A stretch of 64,000 nt of DNA from Atrina japonica (Eukaryota > Mollusca > Bivalvia > Pterioida > Pinnidae). Positions 32,501 through 41,600 of this stretch are shown one piece after another (positions within the stretch are counted from its first letter, which is position 1; every line of letters begins with the position of its first letter). The notes below the pieces were generated by a model. It searched no databases. It saw only the letters and a program-made list of their open reading frames with translations, and had not been told where the DNA came from. The stretch is from NCBI GenBank assembly GCA_030159075.1, contig BROG01000110.1, positions 107,501 through 171,500 on the forward strand, read 5' to 3'. A program made the position numbers and the translations under genes.

Positions 32501-34504
32501 CTAATCCAGTATCTTTTATATGTAGGCTACATGTAATGATAGAGCCGGCCTGTCTCAGTCGGTAGCGCGCTCGACTCTGGATCGTGATGTCGTGAGTTCG
32601 AGTCCCGCCGGTGACAGGTTGGTTTGCTGTCTTTCGGATGAGACAGTAAAAGCTGGAGGTCCCATGTCACAGTAGGTGTTGGCACGTTAAAGAACCCTAC
32701 TGCTCAATGGCCGTAAGTGCCGAGCATAGGCCAAAATTTGAAGCCCTTCACCGGCATTTGGTGACGTCTCCATATGAGTGAAATATTCTCGAGTGGGACG
32801 TTAAACAACAATAAACAAACAAATAAACAAACATGTAATGATAAACAAGCCTGTAGACCTAGGTTACATGTAAGGATAAACAAGCCTGTAGACCTAGGCT
32901 ACATGTAAGGATAAACAAGCCTGTAGACCTAGGTTACATGTAAGGATAAACAAGCTTGTAGACCTAAGCCACATGTAAGGATAAACAAGCCTGTAGACCT
33001 AGGCTACATGTAAGGATAAACAAGCCTGTAGACCTAGGCTACATGTAAGGATAAACAAGCCTGTAGACCTAGGTTACATGCATGTACATGTAGTACCACC
33101 ATTCTCATATAGCCAATAGGTGGTATGTATTTTAACTATAATATCAATGAAGAAATATTGAAAAATGGGTTAAGTACTATGATAATAATCCAGGCACAAG
33201 AGGTGGAAACGCCTGGTTATATATATATATATATTTGTCCGACGACTGGGCGTGTTCCAGATAACCTATTAACTATATTTATTACATTTATATTAAATTT
33301 ATCAATTAAATAAAAGCTTTATTTTTCACTGTTATTTTTCATTGATTTTACTGTATATTGATTTGTTTATTGAAAAATATGATATTTTTCATTAAGCCAA
33401 TCAAAATACAGTGCCAGGCCACTAATGAAAATCAGATTGATTTATCCCATCTATAATGTAATAATTTTCAATTCATTGTTTGATTTTAAACTGATCACAA
33501 ATTACAAACTGCTAACAAATGCCAGTAAATGGTGATGCTGTGGTAAAAACTTTTGAACACATACTGTAGATATGACGCATCAAGAAGGGATTTTCGTGAA
33601 CTATTTATAATGCTGTATCGAAGCTAAACAAAATGGCTCCGCACAGACTTGTTCTGTCTCGACTGAAAAGCAGACAATATTATGTTTTGATGGAGTGGGT
33701 CTAAGTGGTTGAAAGGCACTGTAAATGTTTGATGTATCCACTATATAGGTCAACAGTTTAATAGTTTTTGAAATGATTAAGTGACACTGGAGATACAGTA
33801 CAGAAAATTAACATTGAATAAGGATAACTTCAAAGTGAGTTTGCTGTCCAGGTCAATTGATAATTTTAGAATCTGTGAGGCATCAAGTGAGGTATTTCAA
33901 TCCAAACCACAGGGGAATGGAAATCTTTTAAAGCGTAAGATTTTCCTCCAGGCTCCAGTTTTCATTGAGCATACTACGCTTTAAACAGACTGTGTCAGAA
34001 CGTGGTTTCTTTACATTTCACAAGCCATAGACTAGCATAACCTACATGTACAGAACATCAATTTAGGCCTAACTAAACGTAACTGGAAAATGTAATAAAT
34101 AGAATATTTGACAATTGTTTTTTAATAATATGTCTATTACTTGTCATGAGACAGAAGAATACATATTTAACACTCGTACTACGCACTCGTGTTAAATATG
34201 AATATGTATTGCCCTATCTCACTCGGTGTTATAAACATGGTATTAAAAACAATTGTCAAATATCCTCTCTAGATATATTTTATAGAAGTTGAATAAAGAC
34301 ACTGGACAGTGCTGACGTGTATGTAGGCCTATTTTTGACATATTTCAGACGCGACCTATATCCTTCAGTGAGAAGATTAACAGTCTAAACAGATTAAATT
34401 AATTTAATGAATAACAATCCTTACCAGCCGCCATTTGAATTTTCTGATTTGTCTCCTAGGATAGAAAGAATAAAAGAAACGACGAACAGAAAGTATCGCA
34501 GCAT
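22760..34504 (-). CDS. JMJD8: JMJD8, JmjC domain-containing protein 8: complete, nine exons
   Basis: JMJD8 is an ER-lumenal JmjC-fold protein of unclear catalytic role. Exons in transcript order: 34504-34425, 32089-31994, 31702-31654, 30339-30243, 28046-27978, 26876-26757, 26087-26020, 25538-25404, 22840-22760. All have GT/AG borders and matching phases, giving 795 nt = 264 codons plus TGA, about the length of the vertebrate protein. Residues 1-17 ([17 protein letters not shown]) form a signal peptide. Diagnostic blocks are [74 protein letters not shown] and [12 protein letters not shown]. The usual JmjC iron motif HxD/E appears as HFH; the distal histidine (WWHGTLN) is present. Introns hold a LINE nested in a MITE, SINEs and three tandem arrays. 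The gene is divergent from POLR3H and convergent with PGAP1. The match is by recognition. Confidence 0.93.
22831..23085. repeat. 35-bp tandem array built from the JMJD8 exon-9 splice acceptor
   Basis: Seven copies with splice-site CT dinucleotides at 22841, 22876, 22911, 22946, 22981, 23016 and 23051. On the minus strand each reads TTGTGTTTTCCATTT[C/T]AG, then ATAATATATA. The copy at 22841 is the genuine exon-9 acceptor. The other six are upstream decoys; exon sequence read from a decoy gives ATA ATA TAT ATA TAA, an immediate stop. Confidence 0.93.
23771..24222. mobile_element. Pogo/Tigger-like MITE, 452 bp
   Basis: CAGTCATACTTAGATGAGTC at the left, GACTTATCTAAGTTCTACTG at the right, TA on both sides. 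It lies in the last JMJD8 intron. Confidence 0.78.
24225..25403. other. JMJD8 intron 8, nothing recognised
   Basis: No extra exon or repeat that I can support. Confidence 0.4.
25404..25538 (-). CDS. JMJD8: JMJD8 exon 8
   Basis: Acceptor TTTTTCAG, donor GTAAGA. It is 45 whole codons, starting [20 protein letters not shown] and ending [10 protein letters not shown]. Confidence 0.93.
25911..25995 (+). mobile_element. SINE family B, head fragment
   Basis: GGGGACCTCCATAGCAAAGT, then AATGAAGTCTCTCATCTCT and GGTTCAAGTG; the tail is missing. It ends 25 bp from JMJD8 exon 7. Confidence 0.6.
26020..26087 (-). CDS. JMJD8: JMJD8 exon 7 (metal-site segment)
   Basis: Acceptor TTTTTAG, donor GTATAG. It encodes [20 protein letters not shown] plus RK. 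HFH sits where active JmjC oxygenases have HxD/E. Confidence 0.92.
26336..26613 (-). mobile_element. SINE family A, near full length
   Basis: Minus strand: GAGCCGGCCTGGCTCAGTCG (head, box A), a box B-like segment, GACAGTAAAAGTCGAGGTCC, and the tail ending in AAACAATAAACAA. Flanks share an AGAAAAAAA repeat, a possible target duplication. JMJD8 intron 6. Confidence 0.85.
26757..26876 (-). CDS. JMJD8: JMJD8 exon 6
   Basis: Acceptor TTTAACAG, donor GTTATT. It encodes [20 protein letters not shown], then [18 protein letters not shown], clear JMJD8 core sequence. Confidence 0.92.
26978..27153. mobile_element. TA-flanked MITE
   Basis: Left end CAGTAAAACCTGCATTAGTG; inner ACCACCTGG and AAAGAC repeats; right end ACAAGTTTCAATG. 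The second half recurs at 27814-27928. Confidence 0.6.
27559..27777. repeat. Minisatellite, 24-bp unit, nine copies
   Basis: The unit is GATAACTATCTTCCTGGAAG plus TCTT. Because 24 is a multiple of three it stays open in two plus frames (LDNYLPGS repeats), but it is antisense inside JMJD8 intron 5 and not a gene. It lies between two related MITE copies. Confidence 0.95.
27814..27928. mobile_element. MITE fragment related to 26978-27153
   Basis: GAGACCACCTGGTCATAAAG and the right end CAACTTTCACTG followed by TA. Confidence 0.55.
27978..28046 (-). CDS. JMJD8: JMJD8 exon 5
   Basis: Acceptor TTTCAG, donor GTATGA. It encodes [20 protein letters not shown] followed by GN. A 24-bp minisatellite starts about 200 bp downstream in transcript direction. 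Confidence 0.88.
28402..29328 (-). mobile_element. 5'-truncated non-LTR retrotransposon (LINE)
   Basis: A 927-bp insertion flanked by ATGTCTTAAA at 28392-28401 and 29329-29338. Only the 3' end of the element is present: the RNase H region, a 3' UTR, and a tail ending in three TAACAT-type hexamers. The terminal 70 bases (ACTATATAACTGGAAGATTG, GTGGCGTAAAAC) resemble the tails of SINE family B. It lies in JMJD8 intron 4, same strand. Confidence 0.88.
28599..29328 (-). pseudogene. LINE RNase H domain and C-terminal region, broken
   Basis: The frame runs [43 protein letters not shown], then an in-frame TAA at 29153-29151, then [20 protein letters not shown] and a Cys/His-rich C-terminus ([17 protein letters not shown]). 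The order TTEATAI / FSDS / [13 protein letters not shown] is that of RNase H in I- and Jockey-type LINEs. The last 176 codons remain open. It is a fossil fragment, not a cellular gene. Confidence 0.88.
29484..29575. repeat. AT dinucleotide tract
   Basis: About 46 units, directly after the MITE end. Confidence 0.97.
30142..30176. repeat. Short TA-rich tract
   Basis: Interrupted TATATA run in JMJD8 intron 4. Confidence 0.85.
30243..30339 (-). CDS. JMJD8: JMJD8 exon 4
   Basis: Acceptor CATTTTAG, donor GTAAGT. It encodes [20 protein letters not shown] and [12 protein letters not shown]. One base is left over. Confidence 0.9.
30690..31010. repeat. Diverged duplication in JMJD8 intron 3
   Basis: AAAGAACCTATATGCAAAGT near 30728 recurs as AAAGAACCTCAGTGTAAAGT near 30930, each followed by a TTGGAAAAC or TTGAAAAAC and TTTAACCAAAAC-type stretch. 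Probably part of an interspersed element with a GGACAGATGG tail. Confidence 0.5.
31654..31702 (-). CDS. JMJD8: JMJD8 exon 3 (49 bp)
   Basis: Acceptor TTTATAG, donor GTAAGT. It encodes [16 protein letters not shown], a strongly conserved JMJD8 motif. The exon is too short for an ORF scan. Confidence 0.9.
31994..32089 (-). CDS. JMJD8: JMJD8 exon 2
   Basis: Acceptor CCTTTAG, donor GTAAGA. It encodes [20 protein letters not shown] and [12 protein letters not shown], matching the region before the JmjC core. Confidence 0.88.
32542..32830 (+). mobile_element. SINE family A, best full-length copy with TSD
   Basis: Head GAGCCGGCCTGTCTCAGTCG with box A, box B GAGTTCGAGTCCCG, body GAGACAGTAAAAGCTGGAGG and CCAAAATTTGAAGCCCTTCA, tail AACAATAAACAAACAAA. 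Flanked by ACATGTAATGATA at 32529-32541 and 32831-32843. It lies in JMJD8 intron 1, antisense to the gene. The internal promoter is of the RNA polymerase III type. Confidence 0.92.
32831..33080. repeat. Minisatellite, 35-bp unit, seven copies
   Basis: The unit contains ATAAACAAGCCTGTAGACCT and AGGCTACATGTAAGG. The first copy overlaps the right target duplication of the SINE at 32542; a partial unit (GTAGGCTACATGTAATG) lies left of the SINE. Confidence 0.93.
34102..34265. mobile_element. Palindromic (foldback) MITE, about 164 bp
   Basis: GAATATTTGACAATTGTTTT at the left pairs with AAAACAATTGTCAAATATCC at the right. The centre repeats CATATTTAACACTCG / CTCGTGTTAAATATG around a 9-bp loop. JMJD8 intron 1, about 160 bp from exon 1. 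Confidence 0.78.
34425..34504 (-). CDS. JMJD8: JMJD8 exon 1 (start codon, signal peptide)
   Basis: ATG at 34504-34502, donor GTAAGG. It encodes [19 protein letters not shown] and a short Ser/Asn-rich spacer ending GG(W). The hydrophobic start fits entry to the ER. The ATG is chosen because no more upstream start gives a longer conserved frame. Confidence 0.88.
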
Positions 34505-35512
34505 GTTCCCACGGTAAGTAGTCTATTAGCTAGAACAGCAAGTTAGAGAGTATGGTATCATAAATGAACTTGATATACCAAACACTTTCTTTCTTTGGTA
34601 ATCTCTTTTAAAAAAAAATCAGTGAATTATTATTCAAAATCACAAATCATAATGAAACTTAATATTTTTCTGTGTTATTATTCTTTATTTGGAGATTATT
34701 AGGATTAAATGTAGTTTTCAATTTACGAGAGTTTTACTTTCACTTCTTACCGGAAAACGAAACGCACGCTATAACCTGATATAAGAAGAGAGATACTGTG
34801 AGATGTAGCATGACCAAACCATGTGAAAATAAAAGGAATATTTACATAAGGTATACACAGTGACATAAAATCTTTTTTGTTTTTGTTTTTTTATTTCCCT
34901 TTTTCTTCAGAAGCTGATGCAGGGGTCAGATCCTATGTTTGTAGCTGAATATGGAAAATCAAAATGCATGATGTAACATCCATAATCTATGTCACACTAA
35001 AGCTCTCTAGTTATTTGCATACAAACTTGCCATCATTTCAAAATTTTCAAGAGGGAGACAACATGCAAACAAAGTTGAGTCAGACCGCACACAGCCAGTG
35101 TTTGAGTTTTTTTCACAAAATTTCAGCTAAGCTGGGCTCCAAGTTTTAGAATGCATTGTTTTCCTATAATATGAACAAACACAATGCCTTGAAACTGAAA
35201 AAAACATTCATTAGGAGTCTATTCACTCTCACAGCAACACTTGTCCAGCAAAATGACGTCATGTTTTAATTGTGACGTTGAATACTTAGAACATATTAGC
35301 ACTTACGCAAAATATGACAATACAAGTCTCAAAAACTTTTGATTTGAATAGAGTAACTGTCTAACTGATGAAGCTTCAGGTTGACGTGGGCCATCTTGGC
35401 TTTAGAATATTTTTAGGCTCTACAGTGTACAGCTTATGATACAGTCCTGTCACTTTTCTATGTTATGTACAAATGTTATCTATGAGTTTGTTTCGCTGAC
35501 TGTCACAGACAG

Positions 35513-36103
35513 GGTAAGGCGATTTACCGAAACAGACTGAAACACACTACAATTACCGAAACAGATCGAAACACACTGCAATTACTGGAGCAAGATACAA
35601 ATTTTTTAGTATATATTTTTAAAATGTATTTTGTAACATAATTTAAGTATTATTATGGCTTAATTCCAAATAAATTTATTTCTGAAACAAGACCAAAACT
35701 CATGAGATACAATTACCGAAACAGACAGAAACAAGACCGACCTGTTTCTGTAATTGTAGTATGCTTTGGCCATGTTTCAGAGATTTATTTGTAAAATTTA
35801 ATCTATAATTTTACATAGTCATGTTACAAAATACATTTTAAATAATTATTTAAACATTTGTATCTTGCTCCGGTCATTCTGGTGTGTTTCGGTCTTGTTT
35901 CTGCCTGTTTCGGTAATTGTAGTGTGTTTCGGTCTTATTTTGGAAATGTATTTGGAATTAATCTATAATTATACATTAATCAGGTTACAAATAACATTTT
36001 TAAGATATTATACAACATATATTACAAGATTTGTATCTTGCCCTAGTAATGTTAGTGTGTTTCACTTTTATTCTTCAAGTCTGTTTCGGTAAATCCCCTT
36101 ACC
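35513..36103. mobile_element. Foldback element, 591 bp
   Basis: The outer 26 bases at 35513-35538 and 36078-36103 are inverted copies with one mismatch (GATTTACCGAAACAGACT core). Inside, AATTACCGAAACAG, GAAACACACT and GGAGCAAGATACAAAT on the left return inverted on the right as ATTTGTATCTTGCTCC and TGTTTCGGTAATTGTAGTG. The right half carries the block twice. No open frame of note. Confidence 0.82.
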
Positions 36104-36436
36104 ACACAAACACTTGTTTTTATCAATTATGGGGGTTGGGAGTCTATCAGATCTCACATGATTCCCGAATATGAAGACAAAGTTTGATTATGAAGTCAAA
36201 TATTCAGAACATTAGCACTTCCAGAAAATAAAATGACATTAAAAAAGTCTCCAAAACATTTGATTCCAATAGGTCCATGTGAGGGATGAAAGGTAAAATA
36301 TAAGGTTGTAGTTCAGACATTTTGTTTACGTCTCGCACAAATTCCTGATACTACCGTAGTAACCCTGACTACCCATATGTAAAAAGAAAAAGTTACCTTT
36401 ACTACAGTACATACATTTTACAGACACATATACATG

Positions 36437-36505
36437 TGTGTGTATGTATGTGTATGTATGTCTGTGTGTGTGTGTGTGTGTACATGTATATATATATATA
36501 TATAT
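36437..36505. repeat. GT/TA simple repeat
   Basis: TGTGTATGTATG run followed by TATATA. Confidence 0.85.
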
Positions 36506-36679
36506 GTGACGGCCTTTGCCCTCTGTAAGGTTTTCCCTCCTTATATATATATTTGGGGCCAAACTTCAGTCCCATTCCAAATGCAAAACTGACATTTTGA
36601 TTTCCATAATGATGATAACAATTTTGAAAATAAATGTAAAATGAAGTGTTAAAATAATTGAAAATCTGTTTTTAACTCA

Positions 36680-37520
36680 CCAGAGCTGAGGTCTTAATTG
36701 GGCAATAGTCATCTTCTGGCATCAGCTGTCTGTCACATATTTGACTTCTACTCTGAAACCCTGGAAGGGAATTTGACAAAATTTTACAGGCAGTTCTCAA
36801 GGTCCACTACAAAGATTGTGTTTTTTTGTCAGATGGGCTAAGGGATGGGACCAAGGTGGGGCCAAATTGGTAAAAAAAGTATCTCTTTGAAAATCTTCTC
36901 CAGAACCACTGTATGTACTGGAAAATGGATTTTATCTGGGTGATCTATATGGACGTGTGATTCAACTTTGTGTTTTTTTCTTAAAATAGGATAATAAATT
37001 TTTGACTTGTTTTTCAGGTCTTTTCAGATATTGTCATTTTCATTCATTTTTGTATGATTTCTTTAATTATCTCCCTTTATATTCACTTTGCTACATTTTA
37101 ATTAATGTGTTTAACCTTAATTAAGTAAAGAAATAAATTTGTGTAAGATTTTGGCTAAAAAATTTATTTATTTAAGTTTTAATGAAGTTTAAATGTCTTG
37201 AAAAAAACTGTAAAGTGAAGTTGGATGTGGCTCTTTTTCACATTATCAGCTTGATTTTCAAAACTGGTTAAGAGATTTTGATGAGACTTTACTAGAAGCA
37301 AGTTGTCAAGGTCCTCTACAGAGTTTGTGTTGGGCTGATGGGTGGGGGAAAAATAGATAAAAAAGTATCCCTTTTTTAAAATCTTCTTATCCAGAACCAC
37401 TGTATGTATCGAAAAACAGTTTGTATCTGAGTGATCTAATTGGATGTGTAATTTAAGATTTTGTGTATAATTGAAATCGAATAATAAATTTTGACACGTT
37501 TTTTAGGACTTTTCAGACTT
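36680..37520. repeat. Two diverged copies of an interspersed repeat
   Basis: CAGAACCACTGTATGTA, TCTGAGTGATCTA-type and GACTTTTCAG segments occur in both halves (about 36770-37030 and 37250-37515), roughly 480 bp apart. No coding sequence. Confidence 0.5.
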
Positions 37521-37524
37521 TGTC

Positions 37525-37787
37525 GAGAGCTGGCCTGGTTCAGTCGGTAGCATGCTCAACTCTTGATCGCAAGGTCATGTGTTCAAGTCCAGCTGGCTGC
37601 AGGTTGGGCTCCTGTCCTTTGGATGAGACAGTACAAATCACATTTAAAGAACCCTCACTGTTTAATGGGGATAAGTGTCGAGCATAGGCCAAAATTTGAA
37701 GCCTGTCACTGGCATTTGGTGATGTCTCCATATGAGTGAAATATTCTTGAGTGGGACGTTAATTAACAATAAACAAACAAACAAACA
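37525..37787 (+). mobile_element. SINE family A with TSD
   Basis: Head GAGAGCTGGCCTGGTTCAGT, box B GTGTTCAAGTCCAG, tail ACAATAAACAAACAAACAAA. Flanked by TCAGACTTTGTC at 37513-37524 and 37788-37799. It lies upstream of POLR3H. Confidence 0.9.
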
Positions 37788-38534
37788 TCAGACTTTGTCA
37801 TTTTCATTTTGTCATAAACAACCCTCCTACAATGTACCTAGTTTTCACACATAGAACAAATGTATAAATATATTATCTTTTTTATATATCCGATTAGATT
37901 GTCAACTTATAAGGCCTATAAAGTAGCTACTGCTTAATCTAAAAGTTAAAATGTATACTGAACACATTTTCAATTCTATAATCTTTTTCCTCTTGATGAA
38001 TTAAGAATAAAATTAAAAGCCTGGTCAGAATCAGATGAAAAGTTTTCAAGATATACACCTGCAGTCTCCAATTTGCACCTGTACTACAAATCTAGCCACT
38101 TGCCTATGACACTTGTACTTGAAATCATAGACTATGAGACGTCTTTACACAGTTCTTCTGTTTTGATTGATCTTAATTTTAAAATTAACAATCCTGTCAA
38201 TCACCACTTGATTAGTTCAGAACCTACATGTCACCCGGTTATCAAAACACCTATTTCAACCTTCAAGTAAAGGATCTTGTTTTCATTCTGGATTACGGCA
38301 ATGACTTTCTAATTGTACCAATAAATATTCTAACTTAAAGATTTCGGAAATGAAATATAAAGGAATATATATATACATGTATTCATGAGAGAGAGAGTGA
38401 GAACTTAAGTTTTTGTGAAAATAAAATTTTGACTTCATATGCCAATCTGTGAAAGAACACCTTTAAGTTCTCCGTTACATGTTTACATTTAAAGTTTTAA
38501 TGATGTCAGTATTTTACTTTCAGGAACTCTCACA

Positions 38535-38645
38535 ATGTTTGTGCTAGCGGAAATGAAAGACACGGTGCGGATTCCACCATGGCTTTTTCACATAAATCTC
38601 AATAATGCGATAGTGGAAATCTTGACAAAGAAACTTTCAAACAAG
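38535..38645 (+). CDS. POLR3H: POLR3H coding exon 1
   Basis: ATG at 38535-38537, donor GTACAA, 37 whole codons beginning [16 protein letters not shown] and ending KKLSNK. TTTCAG at 38518-38523 probably ends a 5' UTR intron. Confidence 0.92.
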
Positions 38646-41600
38646 GTACAATAAATTGATCGTGTAGTTATCTATTTCCTCTCACACACAAAAAAAAATG
38701 ATACAAATAATGATAGATAGCTTATGTGTCTTTAGGATGCATTGTAAGACTGGATATTGTGTCACAGTAATTGTGACTCATTAAAGAACCCTCACTACTT
38801 CTGAGTTGTTGACGTTGAAATGTACGTGTAGATTGAATTTTGATTAGAGGTACATTGTTTTTGGTCTGTCAGATTGTACATTTTGATTTCAATGAAACAT
38901 ACGTTACATGTACATTTAAGGATAGGAATTTAGAATGTTTATAAATCTTCAAGCTTATCTGGGCATTTCTACTTTTTCTCATCTACATATATAACAGGTG
39001 TGCCCTATACTGCTGTATACTGGATATTTTCACTGCCCTTTAATTTTCACTATTTTCGCCCTGAGATGAGATGGCATATCTAAAAAGTAGGTGAAACTTT
39101 CATTCTAAATAATTGAAGCATGGACATTCATGGCATCCATAAAGTTATGGTCATTGAGCCCTACCCAGGGGCGAAAAATTTCAGGTATGCAGTATTTTAA
39201 AAGTGATATTAAAAAAAGAAAGGACACTCTGTATAGTGTATAATGACTACAGGAGAATGGAAGTTGTATGTTGTATGAAATAATTTGAAAACATGCAGTG
39301 CAAAATGGAACCTTTAAACTAAATATGTCTAGATTTACTTCCAATAAGAAACCTATTATAGTTTATGATTTTTAACCTACTGCCCATTAGTGAATACTAC
39401 TACTAATTGACATGTTTATTGTTGTATAAATTTGTTTACATTACTGTTTTTAGGTAGTGTACAATGTAGGACTTTGCATTGCATTATGGGATATTACTAA
39501 GCTAGAGGAAAGTTACATATTCCCTGGAGATGGTGCATCACATACCATTGGTAAGTCAGACTTTTGTTTTCTTTATGCATGTACATGTATACCATTGTAT
39601 GCATCAAGGAAAACGGGGCTTACCTACCATTAGCCAATTGAACCACTGACTAATTTTGTCCAAAATTGGCTGAAAAAGATTGTTATTAGTTAATTTTCTG
39701 ACAAATATTTATGAAACAGTTTCCACACAGGGTAATATTGCATCAATATGCTCATCTACTACAACTACTACTAGCAGAGAGTCAGTCAAAAGTTTCATTT
39801 TATTTATACCATTGTTCTAGATCAAGTTTTGTTTTTTCTGTATATCATAATGACATTTGTTTCCTACAGAACAGTTGACCAGTTGCTGACCATGTAGTAG
39901 TTGTGCATTTGTTGTGCCTTGGAATCTCCGACAATTGATATTTTTAGAGTTATTCCCCTTTGTTGATTTTACTTGGATTTGTCCAGGCCATATCTATCTT
40001 ATTTCTTCACCAAGGCTCCCCATATTTTGTACAGGTATACATCTTATTTTTTTCTGTATATCATAATTACAGTTGTTACCTACAGAACAATTGAAAAGTT
40101 ACTGACAGTATAGTAGTTGTATATCAATTGTGTCATGGAAACTCCTACAACCATTATTTTCAGAGTTATTCCCCTTTGTTGATTTTATTTGCCAAGCCAT
40201 ATCTATATTATTTCTTCATCTAAGCTCCCCATATTTTTCTGTATATTGTAAATGACAGTTGCTTCATTCCTGCAGATCAGTTTTGTTGACCAGTTGCTGA
40301 CCATATACATGTTATGCACAGACCTTGAAAAGTGCTCGAAAAAAGGGTCAGTCCTTGAAAATGAAAACTGCTTGAATTTAATGATAAATGCTTGATTTTT
40401 CTGTCAGTCTTTGCAAGGTCTTGATTGTGTAAAGGTACCCACTGAAAGTGCTTAAAGATATATTTCATTGGCTGTATGAACCATGGTATAGTAGTTATGC
40501 ATTATTAGTGTCTTTGCTTCTTTTGTATGAGTTATCATTTTTGTTATCTGTTATCTGTGTCTATGATTGAAAGAAACAAACAAACAAGAATATTTCAAAG
40601 TCATACTTTGGTATAAAATTTATACATTGTGTTCATGTATACCTTGAAATTTTTGCCCCGGTTATTTTCTCTCTTTCAGGACAGAAAACATATTCACCCC
40701 ATCTTAAATTTGCCAAAAATCACCAAGCATACTGTAGTCTCATGGATGGCATGTACAGCATGTATGTCCGTGCTTTAATTATTTAGCCTCAAAATTTTGC
40801 TTTCATTGTAATTTTGCCCTCTCATCTAAGGGCGAAAATGGCAAAAATAAAACAGAGGCGAAAATTTCCAGGTATACAGTATTAATTATTTCAAATAAAC
40901 AGTGTTTCGCAACTTGCAATCTCAACACTCACAGTGGCTCGTTGGTCAGAGCATTTGTCTTGCTAGCCAAAGTTCTTGGGTTCAATTCCTGGTTTGAGTC
41001 ATCATGACAAATTAGTAATGAATATTGGTTTGCTTAGAAGTGAAAGTCATGGGTCTATCAGATGAGACTTAAATGTCCCTATGTTGTCACTCACGTCAAA
41101 ATTATTTTTTTTTATTTTTCATTTAATATTTCATTTTACCCCATACAAAAAGTCGGAACATCAAACATAACATTTGATTTGTGTTTAAACAAATAATTTT
41201 TATTGAATTCATTTTTGTCTTCAACAATTTAACTTGTCCTTTTGGACAAGTGAGAAGTAACATTTACTTGTCCGGCTCCAAAATGGACTTGTCGTGGACA
41301 ATGAGACAAATGTGATTATTGAGCCCTGATTAATTTGGGTGGCTACTATACATGTACAATGTATATATAGGTGAAAGATTCTTGGAGTGATGTAAACCCA
41401 AATTAAAATACTGTTGTCTATTGGGGCCTCCACATCCATGGCCGAGTGGTTAGAACATCACACTTTTAATTATGAAGTCTCTTACTCCTGCCCAGTGCAG
41501 GTTCAAGCCCTGCTGGAACCTCAGCTGATTTTGTGAGAAAGTTTGCCTGTGGTCTATTCCTTTGTACATTGTAACAAGATTCACTCCTCCACTATTAAAA

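Larger units (their letters stand above)
34505..38521. other. Divergent intergenic region JMJD8-POLR3H
   Basis: Must contain both promoters and, by inference, a non-coding first exon of POLR3H; I cannot place any of them. It holds the foldback at 35513-36103, simple repeats, and a SINE at 37525. Confidence 0.5.

Noticed and set aside
32542..32620. tRNA gene suggested by box A and box B
   Set aside because: It is the head of a SINE with body, tail and target duplication, and several copies occur in the window.
33631..33705. Short plus frame [20 protein letters not shown] in JMJD8 intron 1
   Set aside because: Only 23 codons, antisense to the gene, with no donor or continuing exon.
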